From CAITWD01 sp963842065 (lineage in GTDB: Bacteria; Actinomycetota; Thermoleophilia; Miltoncostaeales; Miltoncostaeaceae), in assembly GCA_963842065.1 (NCBI GenBank), contig CAWJEW010000008.1, positions 248,001 through 312,000 of the forward strand: a stretch of 64,000 bases of DNA, given 5' to 3'. Shown here in pieces: positions 25,889-34,514 of the stretch (its first letter is position 1; each line of letters opens with the position of its first letter). The notes below the pieces were generated by a model that worked only from the letters and a program-made list of their open reading frames with translations, was not told the DNA's origin and did not search any database. Both the position numbers and the translations under genes were made by a program.

Positions 25889-26063
25889 CCCCGGATGATG
25901 GCAGCAACCGGCGCGCCGGTCGCTTGCGGTCGCTGAGCGTCAGCCACATGGGGACATTTGACTCGACGCTGCGCCGGCGGATCGTTCGCCTTCCCCTGAC
26001 ACGGCACGGGCGCTGCGGCTTCGGGTGGCGCGGCGCCCCGACGGACTCGACGCCGTCCTTCGC

Positions 26064-26918
26064 CTAATCGCGCGTGCGCCGCGAAGCGGCACGCATGTAC
26101 GCGATGCCGACGGCGTCTGGACCGGAGTAGGTTCCCACAACGGGGCCGAGATCGACGATGTCGGGGTTGAGGCGCGGGACGACGCCCCGCACCCGCTCCC
26201 GCAGCTGCGCCCCGAGCTCGGGTGCGTCAGCGTGGACGATTCGGAGTCCCTCAAGATCTCCGGCCCCCCGGACCAGATCGGTGAGCGCATCGAGTCCCTG
26301 CTGGCGGCTCCGCACGCGGGACTGTGGCTGCACTTCACCGTCGTGGAGTGAGAGCACCGGCTTGACCTTGAGCACTCCGCCAACGAATGTCTGCGCCCGG
26401 CCGATGCGGCCGCCGCGGTGGAGATAGGTCAGGGTGTCGAGCAGAAAGTAGATGCCCGTGCGAGCGCGACGCTCGGCGATGTTTTCGACAACGGTCACGA
26501 CGTCGGCTCCGCGGGCGATGTCCCGGCAGGCGGCCTCCACCAATAGCTGGAGTCCGATCGTGACCGACTCGCTGTCGACCGGGTGGATCCGGGCCAGATC
26601 GATGTCGCGCGCGGCGACTAGCGCGGACTGGAGTGTTCCGCTGAGTTTGCGCGAAATATGCAGGCTGACGACATGGTCGTCGGTCCCGGCCAGGAGCCCG
26701 CGGTACACGTCCGCGAACGCACGCGGCGGCGGTTGTGATGTCGACGGATTCTCGGGGGAACCGGCCAGGCGTCGATAGAACTCGGAGGGCTGAAGGTCGA
26801 TCCCGTCACGGAACTGTTCGTCGCCGAACCGGACCGTCAGTGGCACGACGTGGACACCGAGGCGCTGCGCGGCGGCGGCCGTGAAGTCGGCGGTGCTGTC
26901 GGTGACCAGGTGAATCAC
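26064..26918 (-). CDS. DegV family fatty-acid-binding protein (FakB-like)
   Basis: 284 residues from GTG 26918 (VIHLVTDSTADFTAAAAQRL); the frame is open upstream but only inside the FakA gene. DegV features: PLTVRFGDEQFRDGIDL, TSQPPPRAF (lipid-head Ser/Thr motif), VSLHISRKLSGTLQSA, IYFLLDTLTYLHRGGRIG and LKVKPVLSL. FakB proteins bind a fatty acid and present it to FakA for phosphorylation. It starts four bases after the FakA stop, an arrangement that supports this partnership. Confidence 0.92.
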   Translation of the reverse strand: MIHLVTDSTADFTAAAAQRLGVHVVPLTVRFGDEQFRDGIDLQPSEFYRRLAGSPENPSTSQPPPRAFADVYRGLLAGTDDHVVSLHISRKLSGTLQSALVAARDIDLARIHPVDSESVTIGLQLLVEAACRDIARGADVVTVVENIAERRARTGIYFLLDTLTYLHRGGRIGRAQTFVGGVLKVKPVLSLHDGEVQPQSRVRSRQQGLDALTDLVRGAGDLEGLRIVHADAPELGAQLRERVRGVVPRLNPDIVDLGPVVGTYSGPDAVGIAYMRAASRRTRD

Positions 26919-26922
26919 TCGA

Positions 26923-28659
26923 CTACTCCAACGAGAGCACGTACGGGTAATGGGGCTGGCCACCATCCTGCAGCTCGAAGGCGACGGCAGGGTACGACAG
27001 CCCGAGCGCCGTGACCAGCAGGTGCGCGGCCTGCTCGGTCGTGGCTTGGCCGCGGTAGACGGTGACAAGCTCCGGCGGGTCGGGGAGGGTCGCCAGCAGC
27101 TCCTGGATCACGACCCCCTCGTCGCTTCCGACGCGGGTCAGCTCCCCGTCGAGGAGAGCGAGCACGTCCCCGACATGGATTTTGTGGCCGTCGAGCCGGC
27201 TGTCGCGGACCGCACGTGTGATCTCCAGCGTGCGGACGCGCCGCGCGGCGGCCTGCATCTGGGCGACGACCGCATCGACCGGGTGGTCAAGGTCCCAGCA
27301 GAGCAGTGCGCTGATCCCTTGGGGGAGGGTGCGCGTCGGGACGACCCGCACGTCGACACCATCGGCGAGGGCCTGGACCTGACGCGCGGTGAGAATGATG
27401 TTGTCGTTGTTGGGGAGCAGGATCACCGCGTCGGCGTCCGCGTCACGGACTGCGCGAACCAGATCTTCGGCAGACGGGTTCATCGTTTGGCCGCCCTCGA
27501 CGATCCGGTCCGCCCCAAGGCTTTCGAGGATGCCCTGGAAGCCGCCGCCCGACGCCACGGCGACGACCGCGACACGTCGGCGCGGGGCCTGCAGACCGCG
27601 CGCACGGGCGCCCGCGCGCTCCGAGACCGCCCGGTGCTGGGCCGACATGTCCTCGACTTTCACGTGGCCGACCCGACCATACCGGGAGGCGATCGCGATG
27701 ACCTCGTCGGGTGCGATCGTGTGAATGTGGACGCGCGTACGCGGCGCGTCTCCGACGACGAGCAGCGAATCGCCGTGCGGTGCCAGCACGGCGCCAAGCG
27801 CAGCCACATCGCTGTCCGGTCCCTCGACGACGAACTCGGTGCAGAACCCCCAGGGCTCGGCGTGCTCGGCGATCGCGGCCGCGCCGCGCAACGGCGCGGC
27901 GGCCACCGGCGGCTCCGGTGGGTCCCCGGGCGCGCGGACCCGCGGTCGGCCGGAACGATCTGCACCCGATGCGTCCGGCGGCTCGCTGAGATCGAGTTCG
28001 GCCACGGCGCGGGCGAACCCGCTGAGGACCACCGCGAATCCAAAGCCGCCGGCGTCAACGACACCCGCGTCGCGCAGTACGGGCAGCTGGTCGATCGTGC
28101 GGGCGACCGCAGCGTGCGCCTCGTGCACGCCTCGGGCCAAGACGACGCGCACATCGGGCGACGTGGCGGCAGCTGCGTGCGCGGCCGCCGCGCAGTCGCG
28201 CACGACGGTCAGAATCGTGCCCTCGATGGGGTTCATCACCGCCGCGTCGGCCACCCTCGTCGCCTCGCCGAGCGCAGCCGCGAGCGAGGGCGCATCGGCG
28301 CGTGACTGCCCGTCCAGTCCGTGCGCCAGGCCGCGCAAGACCTGTGAGAGGATCACGCCACTGTTGCCCCGGGCGCCCATGAGGGCGCCATGTGCGGCAG
28401 CGTCCATGACCGCCGACACGCTCGTCGGTTCGACCGCCGCGTCGGCCTCCGCGACCGCCGCCCGCAGGGTCAGGTACATGTTCGACCCGGTGTCGCCATC
28501 GGGCACGGGGAACACGTTGAGCTGGTTGGTCTGCTCTTCGTTGGCGTGCAGGTACGCCAACGCGCCGCGCAGCCCATCGAGCAGTTCAGCGCCGCCGACC
28601 TCGAGCAGCGGTGCGCGGGTCGTCGTGGGCGGTGACCCGTCCGGGCTAGCGCCGGACAC
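26923..28659 (-). CDS. fakA: Fatty acid kinase FakA (DAK2/YloV family)
   Basis: 578 residues from GTG 28659. DAK2 nucleotide-binding domain at about 20-215: NQLNVFPVPDGDTGSNMYLT, GALMGARGNSGVILSQVLRG, VVDAGGFGFAVVLSG. A Pro/Ala-rich linker follows (220-255), then the FakA middle and C-terminal domains: WGFCTEFVVEGPDSD, GDSLLVVGD, VRVHIHT-like TRVHIHTIAPDE, VILLPNNDNIILTARQV. It phosphorylates fatty acids held by FakB for phospholipid synthesis. Operon with the DegV gene downstream. Confidence 0.93.
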   Translation of the reverse strand: MSGASPDGSPPTTTRAPLLEVGGAELLDGLRGALAYLHANEEQTNQLNVFPVPDGDTGSNMYLTLRAAVAEADAAVEPTSVSAVMDAAAHGALMGARGNSGVILSQVLRGLAHGLDGQSRADAPSLAAALGEATRVADAAVMNPIEGTILTVVRDCAAAAHAAAATSPDVRVVLARGVHEAHAAVARTIDQLPVLRDAGVVDAGGFGFAVVLSGFARAVAELDLSEPPDASGADRSGRPRVRAPGDPPEPPVAAAPLRGAAAIAEHAEPWGFCTEFVVEGPDSDVAALGAVLAPHGDSLLVVGDAPRTRVHIHTIAPDEVIAIASRYGRVGHVKVEDMSAQHRAVSERAGARARGLQAPRRRVAVVAVASGGGFQGILESLGADRIVEGGQTMNPSAEDLVRAVRDADADAVILLPNNDNIILTARQVQALADGVDVRVVPTRTLPQGISALLCWDLDHPVDAVVAQMQAAARRVRTLEITRAVRDSRLDGHKIHVGDVLALLDGELTRVGSDEGVVIQELLATLPDPPELVTVYRGQATTEQAAHLLVTALGLSYPAVAFELQDGGQPHYPYVLSLE

Positions 28660-28846
28660 TGGGCTCGTCCTTCCGGCACCCGCTCGGCAGGCCCGCGCGC
28701 GCGGACGTGAGCAGGCGGGTCGGATCGCTGTCGGATTCGCCGATGCCCGCGCACGGCGCGCCGTCCCATGGCATGGCTGTCACCCGCGTGGTGAGCGCGA
28801 TCCCGGCGGGTCGGGCGATCGGAACCACTGTGGCGGTCATGAGCAC
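28646..28846 (-). CDS. Possible short ORF upstream of fakA
   Basis: 66 codons with genome-like third-position bias (LMTATVVPIARPAGIALTTR, PWDGAPCAGIGESDSDPTR), overlapping the fakA start by 14 bases. No family, no clear ribosome binding site. It could be a real small protein, or the 5' leader of fakA. Confidence 0.25.
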   Translation of the reverse strand: MLMTATVVPIARPAGIALTTRVTAMPWDGAPCAGIGESDSDPTRLLTSARAGLPSGCRKDEPSVRR

Positions 28847-29061
28847 GCGCAGTGTACTCCGCCATGCCGGCGACCCCTGCGCGGGCGAGACCGGTCTTCC
28901 AAGCGACCGTCGATGCTCGCACGCGTCAGCGTCCTCTTCTGCGCAGCGTCAGCCTCGGCCCCAGAGGCGTCTGCCGGCCCCGGGTCTGTGGCGGGCTCGT
29001 CGGCCGCTCGGCATACTTCGATCGATGAGGTCGACGCCGGAACCTGGCTAGTGGCGCCGCG
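28847..29061. other. Intergenic stretch upstream of the EamA transporter
   Basis: Together with 28660-28846 this makes about 400 bp between divergent fakA and the transporter. Promoters of both are expected; I see no further gene or strong palindrome. Confidence 0.4.
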
Positions 29062-29931
29062 ATGACCCTTACGGTGCTGTTCGCCCTGGCCTCCGCGTTC
29101 GCGACCGCGGTCCACTTGCTGACGCAACATTCGGCGAGCATCGGTGCGCCGAAGAGGCACCGGGGCTGGCGCCTGGCGCGCTACCTGCTCGGCCACCCGC
29201 TGTGGCTGTTTGGGTGGGCCGCCGCGATCGCGGCGTTTGCGCTCCAGGCCCTCGCCCTCCACCACGGCCAGCTTTCGATCGTCCAACCCCTTCTTGTGAC
29301 CGAGCTCGTGTTTGTCCTGGCACTGCGTCAGGGCTGGATCCGCCAGCACGTCGCACATGCCGCGTGGACCTCCGCACTCGTCACGTGCGCGGCGCTCGCC
29401 GTCTTTTTGAGCGTGGGCGCGCCTCAGGGTGGAGATCCCGCCCCCGAGGCGGGCGAATGGCTGTCCGCGTTGGTGGTGTTCTGCGGGATCGTCGCCGCGT
29501 GCAGCGCGATCGCAGGGCGAGGATCACCGGTTCGCCGCGCGGCGATCTATGCGACGGCAGCATCGGTGACGTGGGCACTCATGGCGGCGTTCCTCAAGAC
29601 GGCAACCGACACGCTGACGACATCCGGCATCGGCGCGGTGCTCACCCAGTGGCCCATTTACGCGCTGATCGGCGCTGGAATCGTCGGCACCCTGCTCCAG
29701 CAGGCCGCCCTCCACGTCGGTCCCTTGAGCGCGTCCCAGCCACTTCTGGTGGTCGTCAACCCCGTTGCCAGCATCATCCTGGGCGTCTGGGTCTTCGACG
29801 AGCGCTTCACACAGAGCCCCGCCGAGATCGCCATCGGGGTCGTCGCGTTTGCGGTCATGGCCGCCGGCGTCGTGATGCTCTCGAGGACCGCGCCGAGCGA
29901 TCTCGCCCCGTCGAGACCGATCCGGGCCTGA
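29062..29931 (+). CDS. DMT/EamA-type membrane transporter
   Basis: 289 residues with nine to ten short helices typical of the drug/metabolite transporter superfamily: LFALASAFATAVHLLTQHSA, GHPLWLFGWAAAIAAFALQA, ALHHGQLSIVQPLLVTELVF, and the repeat-like VGPLSASQPLLVVVNPVASI, LGVWVFDERFT. The two 'LSxxQPLL' segments in each half are the internal duplication of this fold. Substrate unknown. Isolated gene. Confidence 0.88.
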   Translation: MTLTVLFALASAFATAVHLLTQHSASIGAPKRHRGWRLARYLLGHPLWLFGWAAAIAAFALQALALHHGQLSIVQPLLVTELVFVLALRQGWIRQHVAHAAWTSALVTCAALAVFLSVGAPQGGDPAPEAGEWLSALVVFCGIVAACSAIAGRGSPVRRAAIYATAASVTWALMAAFLKTATDTLTTSGIGAVLTQWPIYALIGAGIVGTLLQQAALHVGPLSASQPLLVVVNPVASIILGVWVFDERFTQSPAEIAIGVVAFAVMAAGVVMLSRTAPSDLAPSRPIRA

Positions 29932-30634
29932 CCGGACCGTCGAGGGATCAGTCGGCCGACGCCACGAAGCGCTGCGTTGCCCCTCGCAATCCGCGTTCTC
30001 GGGGGGACTGCCCCACACGCTTCCGGGGTGGAACTCCCTTGGAAGAATCACCGTGGCGGACCGGCAGCGTGCACGAACTCCCGACACGCGCGTGCTCAGG
30101 CGGGCCGTCCTGGCTCGGTCCCATCGGCCGAGAGCACATCGGGCACCGTCACGACGGCGACGGGAACGCAGGGCGAGAGGTGGTCGGTCGGCCGGGTTCA
30201 CCGGCGCCGGTGCGCGCTGCCCGTGCTCTCGCTCGGCCGACGCGGTCGCTGCGGCTGTCTCCGGCGCCCCTGATCTCGACGACCGTGGGACCGACTCAGG
30301 TGTACGACGGAATGCCGGCTCTCCGGGAGCGGCGGCCCCCGCCGGTCTGCATGGGTGCCTGCGGGCGCAGTGCGCAGGATGCGCTGCGCGCGGACGGCGA
30401 GAGGTTGAGCGTCGCGCCGGCGGCTGCAGGGTTGCGGGCCTAGTGGCGAGCGCTGCCGGTGACCCTCGGCATCCGAGCGCATGCCAACACACGTCGGGGC
30501 CGATAGCATCGCCCCGTGAGCCTCGAACACTCGCGCGTGTTGGCACCGCCTGCGACGGGGCCGCGCGGTGGCCTCCCACGGTGGCGGCCTGCGCGCGGCG
30601 GGTCCGGTTGTACGCATCGCCGCTCGGTCCGTCG
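29932..30634. other. Intergenic stretch without a convincing gene
   Basis: 703 bp. All open frames give Arg/Gly/Ala-rich products with low second-position structure. A small frame from GTG 30516 runs into the next start (TGA 30636-30638) and could be a leader, but has no other support. The DUF2254 promoter should lie near 30450-30600. Confidence 0.5.
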
Positions 30635-32017
30635 ATGAGGAGCCGCGTCCCCCTCGGTCTGCTGTGGCGGCGCGAGGCCCTCCGAACCAATCTGTGGTTG
30701 GTCCCAGCGATCGAGGTCCTGGTCGCGATCGTCGTGTTCGGGATCACGCACGAGCTCGATCGCGCGGCCTACGACCACCGGATCGGCCTCCCGAGCTGGT
30801 TGATCGGGGGATCCGCAGATGCGGCGCGCCAGGTGCTTGCCGCACTCGCGGGGGCAGAGATCACCGTCGTCGGCGTGGTGTTCTCGATCACGATCGTGGC
30901 CCTCACACTCGCCTCGACCCAGTTCGGGCCGAGGATGCTGCGCAACTTCATCCGCGATCGCGGTACGCAGCTGACCCTTGGCACGTTCGTCGCGACGATG
31001 GTGTACACGGTCCTGGTCCTCGCGTCGATCAGTGCGGGCCCGCACGGCGACTTCGTCCCGCATCTTTCGATCACGATCTGCCTGGGATTCGTGCTTCTGG
31101 ACCTGGCGGTCCTGATTTACTTCATCAACCACACGGCCATTGCGATTCAGCTCCCGCACGTGATCGCGAACATCGCGGCGGACCTCTCCCGCGCCATCGA
31201 CGCCGATGCGCGCGACGCGCGACGGCTCTCTGGTGGATCAGAGCCCGCGGGTGAGGGCGACCCAGCCACGGCGGTACGCCCAGACGAGGCCGGAGGTGTC
31301 GTGTTGGCGCCGGCCGCCGGGTATCTGCAGCTCGTGCGCTACGACACACTCGTGCTGATCGCCGAACAGGAGGATGCGCTCATCGAACTGCGTTACCGAC
31401 CGGGTCACTTCCTGGTCACGGGACAGCCCATGGCGACGGTCTGGCCGGCGGAAGCGCAGGCTCGCGTCACCCGTCAGCTCGAGCGTGCGCACGTCACGGG
31501 CGCGATGCGCACGCTGACTCAGGACTTCACGTTCGCGATTGACCAGCTCGTCGAGATCGCGATCCGTGCCCTCTCGCCCGCCGTCAACGACACGTTCACG
31601 GCAGTGACGTGCATCGACTGGCTCGGCGACGGGCTGTGTCAAGCCGCAACACGGTGGCAGCCGACACGGGTCCATCGCGACCAGGCCGGGAGGGCGCGAC
31701 TCATCACCGCACCGGTGAGCTACGACCGATTGATCGAGCGGGCGTTTGAGAAGATTCGCCAGGCTGGTCGCGGAATGCCGGCGATCATGATCCGCCAGCT
31801 GGACGCCCTCGCGGTGATTCTGGAGCAGACACGCACCGAGCAACAGCGGCGGGTGCTTGTCACGCAGGCGCGCATGATCCTGCAAAGCAGCGTCGAGTCG
31901 GTGCCCGAGCCGTCCGATCGGGACGACGTCCGTCGTCGCTACGACAGGGTGGTGGCCGCATATCACCGCGCGGGTGACGCGCCGCGCCCGCAGGCTGCGG
32001 GCGACCCGGGGTTCTGA
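30635..32017 (+). CDS. DUF2254 membrane protein
   Basis: 460 residues from ATG 30635, the first start before the conserved region. Four membrane helices lie in the first 170 residues (LWLVPAIEVLVAIVVFGITH, AEITVVGVVFSITIVALTLA, TLGTFVATMVYTVLVLASIS, ICLGFVLLDLAVLIYFINHT). The motif ASTQFGPRMLRNFIRDRGTQ is diagnostic of DUF2254. The soluble C-terminal part contains DQLVEIAIRALSPAVNDTFT, also conserved. Function unknown, perhaps a channel-like protein. Confidence 0.93.
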   Translation: MRSRVPLGLLWRREALRTNLWLVPAIEVLVAIVVFGITHELDRAAYDHRIGLPSWLIGGSADAARQVLAALAGAEITVVGVVFSITIVALTLASTQFGPRMLRNFIRDRGTQLTLGTFVATMVYTVLVLASISAGPHGDFVPHLSITICLGFVLLDLAVLIYFINHTAIAIQLPHVIANIAADLSRAIDADARDARRLSGGSEPAGEGDPATAVRPDEAGGVVLAPAAGYLQLVRYDTLVLIAEQEDALIELRYRPGHFLVTGQPMATVWPAEAQARVTRQLERAHVTGAMRTLTQDFTFAIDQLVEIAIRALSPAVNDTFTAVTCIDWLGDGLCQAATRWQPTRVHRDQAGRARLITAPVSYDRLIERAFEKIRQAGRGMPAIMIRQLDALAVILEQTRTEQQRRVLVTQARMILQSSVESVPEPSDRDDVRRRYDRVVAAYHRAGDAPRPQAAGDPGF

Positions 32018-32700
32018 CACCGCGCGACGCCCAATGGAGATCCGTCGTGCGGCGCTCGTGCCCTCGCACCGTTCGCCGCCCGCGGCGTCGAGCGAGTCTG
32101 CACGCGTGACGGGGCAGCACATGGGGTTGACCAAGGCGCGCGTGCTCGTAGAGCGAGCGGCTCGAGGCGCGTCTCACGATTCCGGATTGGTACCGCCTCC
32201 AGGAGCGGCCGTAGCGGGTGGAACAGATTCGCCGGATCCAATTATCCAGGAGAAAACGTTCCCACTTGCGCCGGCGCGGGCGCTGTCGGTTCTTGCTCGC
32301 TCCTGCCCCGTGGGATTGGAAATTGGGAGACTTAGCCGGCGTGAGCACCGCGGAGCGCGACCGATCGCTGCCTGAGCTCACGCCATCACGGCTCGCCGGT
32401 ACGGCAGCCCTTCTCGCGGACGCCAGCCATGCGGAAGCAGCCGCGGGTACCGAAGTGCATCCCATCGCAGTTACCCCGTCCACAGGCCATCATCCCGTGG
32501 TCGTTGCGCATCTGAATCAGGGATCCATGGAGGCAACACGGGCTCAGGGCTGGCGGGCGCCGACGAGGCGGGAACGGGATCAGGACCCCGTTGAATCACG
32601 CGATACGCTTTGCACCTCGGGGCGTCGTGGGCACCCGGCCGCACCGCGGCACGGGCCGGCGCTCGAAAGCCGAGGTAACCCGCAAGTGGGGGGTGCGCAC
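32018..32700. other. Intergenic stretch, possible decayed DNA
   Basis: 683 bp. The frame leading into the next gene is open from 32218 but its product is Arg/His-rich with poor codon bias, and the opposite frame is no better. I see no gene, tRNA or strong dyad. Confidence 0.45.
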
Positions 32701-33111
32701 ATGTCCGATGCTGTGTCGAACCGCAGCGAGGCGGCCATCGTCACCAAGCGAAGCCCTCGGTCGGTGCCCGAGACCGTCGCGCGTCTCACAGAGATGGTCA
32801 GCGACAAGGGTCTCAAGCTCTTTGCGGTGATTGATCAGCGCGAAGAGGCACGCCACGTCGGACTTGAGCTTCGCAGCACCACGTTGGTGATGTTCGGCAG
32901 CCCCGTCGCTGGAACGCCGGTGATGGATGCCGCGCCGCTGGCGGCGCTCGATTTGCCACTGAAGGTTCTGGTATGGGATGACGGACGTCAGACCAACGTC
33001 AGCTACCTGGCGCCAGCGACGTTGAGCGCCCGGCACAACCTCAGCCCCGATCTCGCCAGAAACCTTGCTGGAATCGACGGTCTCACCGATGCCCTAGTCG
33101 CTCGCGAATGA
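32701..33111 (+). CDS. DUF302 domain protein
   Basis: 136 residues from ATG 32701. The DUF302 domain spans about 30-125: SVPETVARLTEMVSDKGLKL, FAVIDQREEARHVGLELRST, LVMFGSPVAGTPVMDAAPLA, ALDLPLKVLVWDD. No signal peptide. The family is widespread and may bind small ligands; function unknown. Isolated. Confidence 0.92.
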   Translation: MSDAVSNRSEAAIVTKRSPRSVPETVARLTEMVSDKGLKLFAVIDQREEARHVGLELRSTTLVMFGSPVAGTPVMDAAPLAALDLPLKVLVWDDGRQTNVSYLAPATLSARHNLSPDLARNLAGIDGLTDALVARE

Positions 33112-33225
33112 CCTCCGTCCGCGGTCCGCGCGCGACGCACCTCGGCGAATTCGCGGCGGTGACAGGTCCTTTGGAATCGACCGGGCGGCTGTTCCCGCGA
33201 CGGCTCTGAGACGAACGCCCCCACG

Positions 33226-33420
33226 GTGTCGAGTTGGACCCGCCTCGAAGAATGGCTCTGGCGGCCCGGCCACATGCGACAGCTTCTGGGGAGCGCCGAT
33301 CCACGCAGCCCGTTCGGTCACGTTCTGGCGGATGAGGGCGCTGTCCGACTCACGTCCCCGTCCACGCAGCGCGTTGGGTGCAGTTCAGCTCGACCGACGC
33401 GAAGCACCCGGTGGACGTGA
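33226..33420 (+). CDS. Copy C of a repeated small ORF (W-RLEEWLWR family)
   Basis: Starts SSWTRLEEWLWRPGHMRQL, continuing GSADPRSPFGHVLADEGAVR; the last 30 codons are unlike the other copies. It matches the products of 56661-56864, 60936-61103 and 43595-43693 over the tryptophan-rich start. Function unknown. Decay of the 3' part is likely. Confidence 0.4.
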   Translation: MSSWTRLEEWLWRPGHMRQLLGSADPRSPFGHVLADEGAVRLTSPSTQRVGCSSARPTRSTRWT

Positions 33421-33440
33421 CCCGATCGGGCCGGGGTCGC

Positions 33441-34148
33441 CTACGGGCCGAGTTGCGATGCGAACAGATAGCTGGTCGCCATGGTTCGGTGGGGTCGCCA
33501 GGCATCGGCGATGTCCAGGACCTCCTGCTCCTCGGGGAGGTGGTCGAGCCCGTAGGCCCGCTGGATCGCCTTACGAAGCACGAGATCGCCGGGCAGCACG
33601 ACGTCATCTCTGCCGAGCGCAATGATCAGGAAACCCTGAACGGTCCAGGGGCCGATGCCGGTCACGGCCGTCAGGCGAGCCTCGACCTCGTCGTCCGACA
33701 GCAGCTCAAGCTCCCGCGCGCTCAGCCGCCCATCGACGAACCGCTCGGCCAGATCCCGCAGCGTCTCAACCTTTCTGCGCGAGAGACCGGCCCGACGGAT
33801 GTCGTCGGGATCGGCCGCCAGCAACTGCGCGGGTGTTGGCAGCTGTCCGCCAAACCGCTCCTGAAGACGGCGCAAGATGCTTCTCGTCGCGCTCAGCGAC
33901 AGCTGCTGCCCGATGACCTGGAAGATGAGCACACCGAAGCTGTCCATCTCCGGGAGTTCGGACAGCCAACCGCGAGGGTCGAAGTCCGGCCGGGCATCGA
34001 TCAGCCCCGCCAATACCGGGTCAGCCCCGCGCAAATGGTCGAGCGCATCGGCGTGGCGCGTCGCGATCGTGTTGTCGTGCAGCTCCACCAAGTGTCCGAT
34101 CTGCGAAACGACCGCCCCCGCGGGCTCCGGGGGGCCAGACCCATTCAA
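33441..34148 (-). CDS. AlkA-like DNA-3-methyladenine glycosylase
   Basis: 235 residues if TTG 34148 is the start; a GTG 21 codons later would also keep the domain. HhH-GPD features: FGVLIFQVIGQQLSLSATRS, AGLSRRKVETLRDLAERF, LTAVTGIGPWTVQGFLIIAL (hairpin-helix-hairpin), and the catalytic Asp in VVLPGDLVLRKAIQRAYGL, then WRPHRTMATSYLF. It excises alkylated bases from DNA. AlkA proper has an extra N-terminal domain that is absent. Monocistronic. Confidence 0.9.
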   Translation of the reverse strand: MNGSGPPEPAGAVVSQIGHLVELHDNTIATRHADALDHLRGADPVLAGLIDARPDFDPRGWLSELPEMDSFGVLIFQVIGQQLSLSATRSILRRLQERFGGQLPTPAQLLAADPDDIRRAGLSRRKVETLRDLAERFVDGRLSARELELLSDDEVEARLTAVTGIGPWTVQGFLIIALGRDDVVLPGDLVLRKAIQRAYGLDHLPEEQEVLDIADAWRPHRTMATSYLFASQLGP

Positions 34149-34171
34149 TACCTTCTGAGGGCGACCGCGAG

Positions 34172-34287
34172 GATGCCTTCAACGGATTTCGCACCCGTAC
34201 TGCCGCCGTGAAAGTCCGGAAGCAGACACGCGGTGAGCCGGGCTTTCCTCACACTCACGGGAAACCGGACCAAACTGGGAGCGCTGC
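34172..34287. repeat. tRNA-Glu 3'-half repeat, copy 1 (degenerate)
   Basis: Reads GATGCCTTCAACGGATTTCG then CACCCGTACTGCCGCC on this strand, a mutated complement of the tRNA-Glu T-arm and anticodon arm, followed about 60 bp on by CCGGACCAAACTGGGA. Same layout as copies at 37145, 38293, 47875 and 61684. Interpreted as an old integration (att) scar. Confidence 0.6.
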
Positions 34288-34514
34288 CCGGGTCGAGGAA
34301 CGCTCGTTGGCCGACCGTCCTCCGTCGGCCTCAGAGTTCTGACCTGACCCACGGAAACTCAGCGACGCGATCGGTTACCCGGGGCCTGCCACTCCTACGG
34401 CCACCCGTACCGGCGACGTGAGCCGCCTCGTCCTGACCGGGGGTTTCCTGAACGGGACGGACGGCGCGCGTGATCGGTGTCGAGGTCTTGTGGCAACGAC
34501 ACCCCATCGGTGCT

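Noticed and set aside
30516..30638. Short leader ORF before the DUF2254 gene
   Set aside because: It ends in an ATGA-type overlap, but the product is Arg/Gly/Pro-rich and there is no ribosome binding site.
29524..30747. Long minus-strand open frame opposite the EamA gene
   Set aside because: Arg/Pro/Ser-rich product antisense to a clear membrane protein; codon positions fit only the plus strand.
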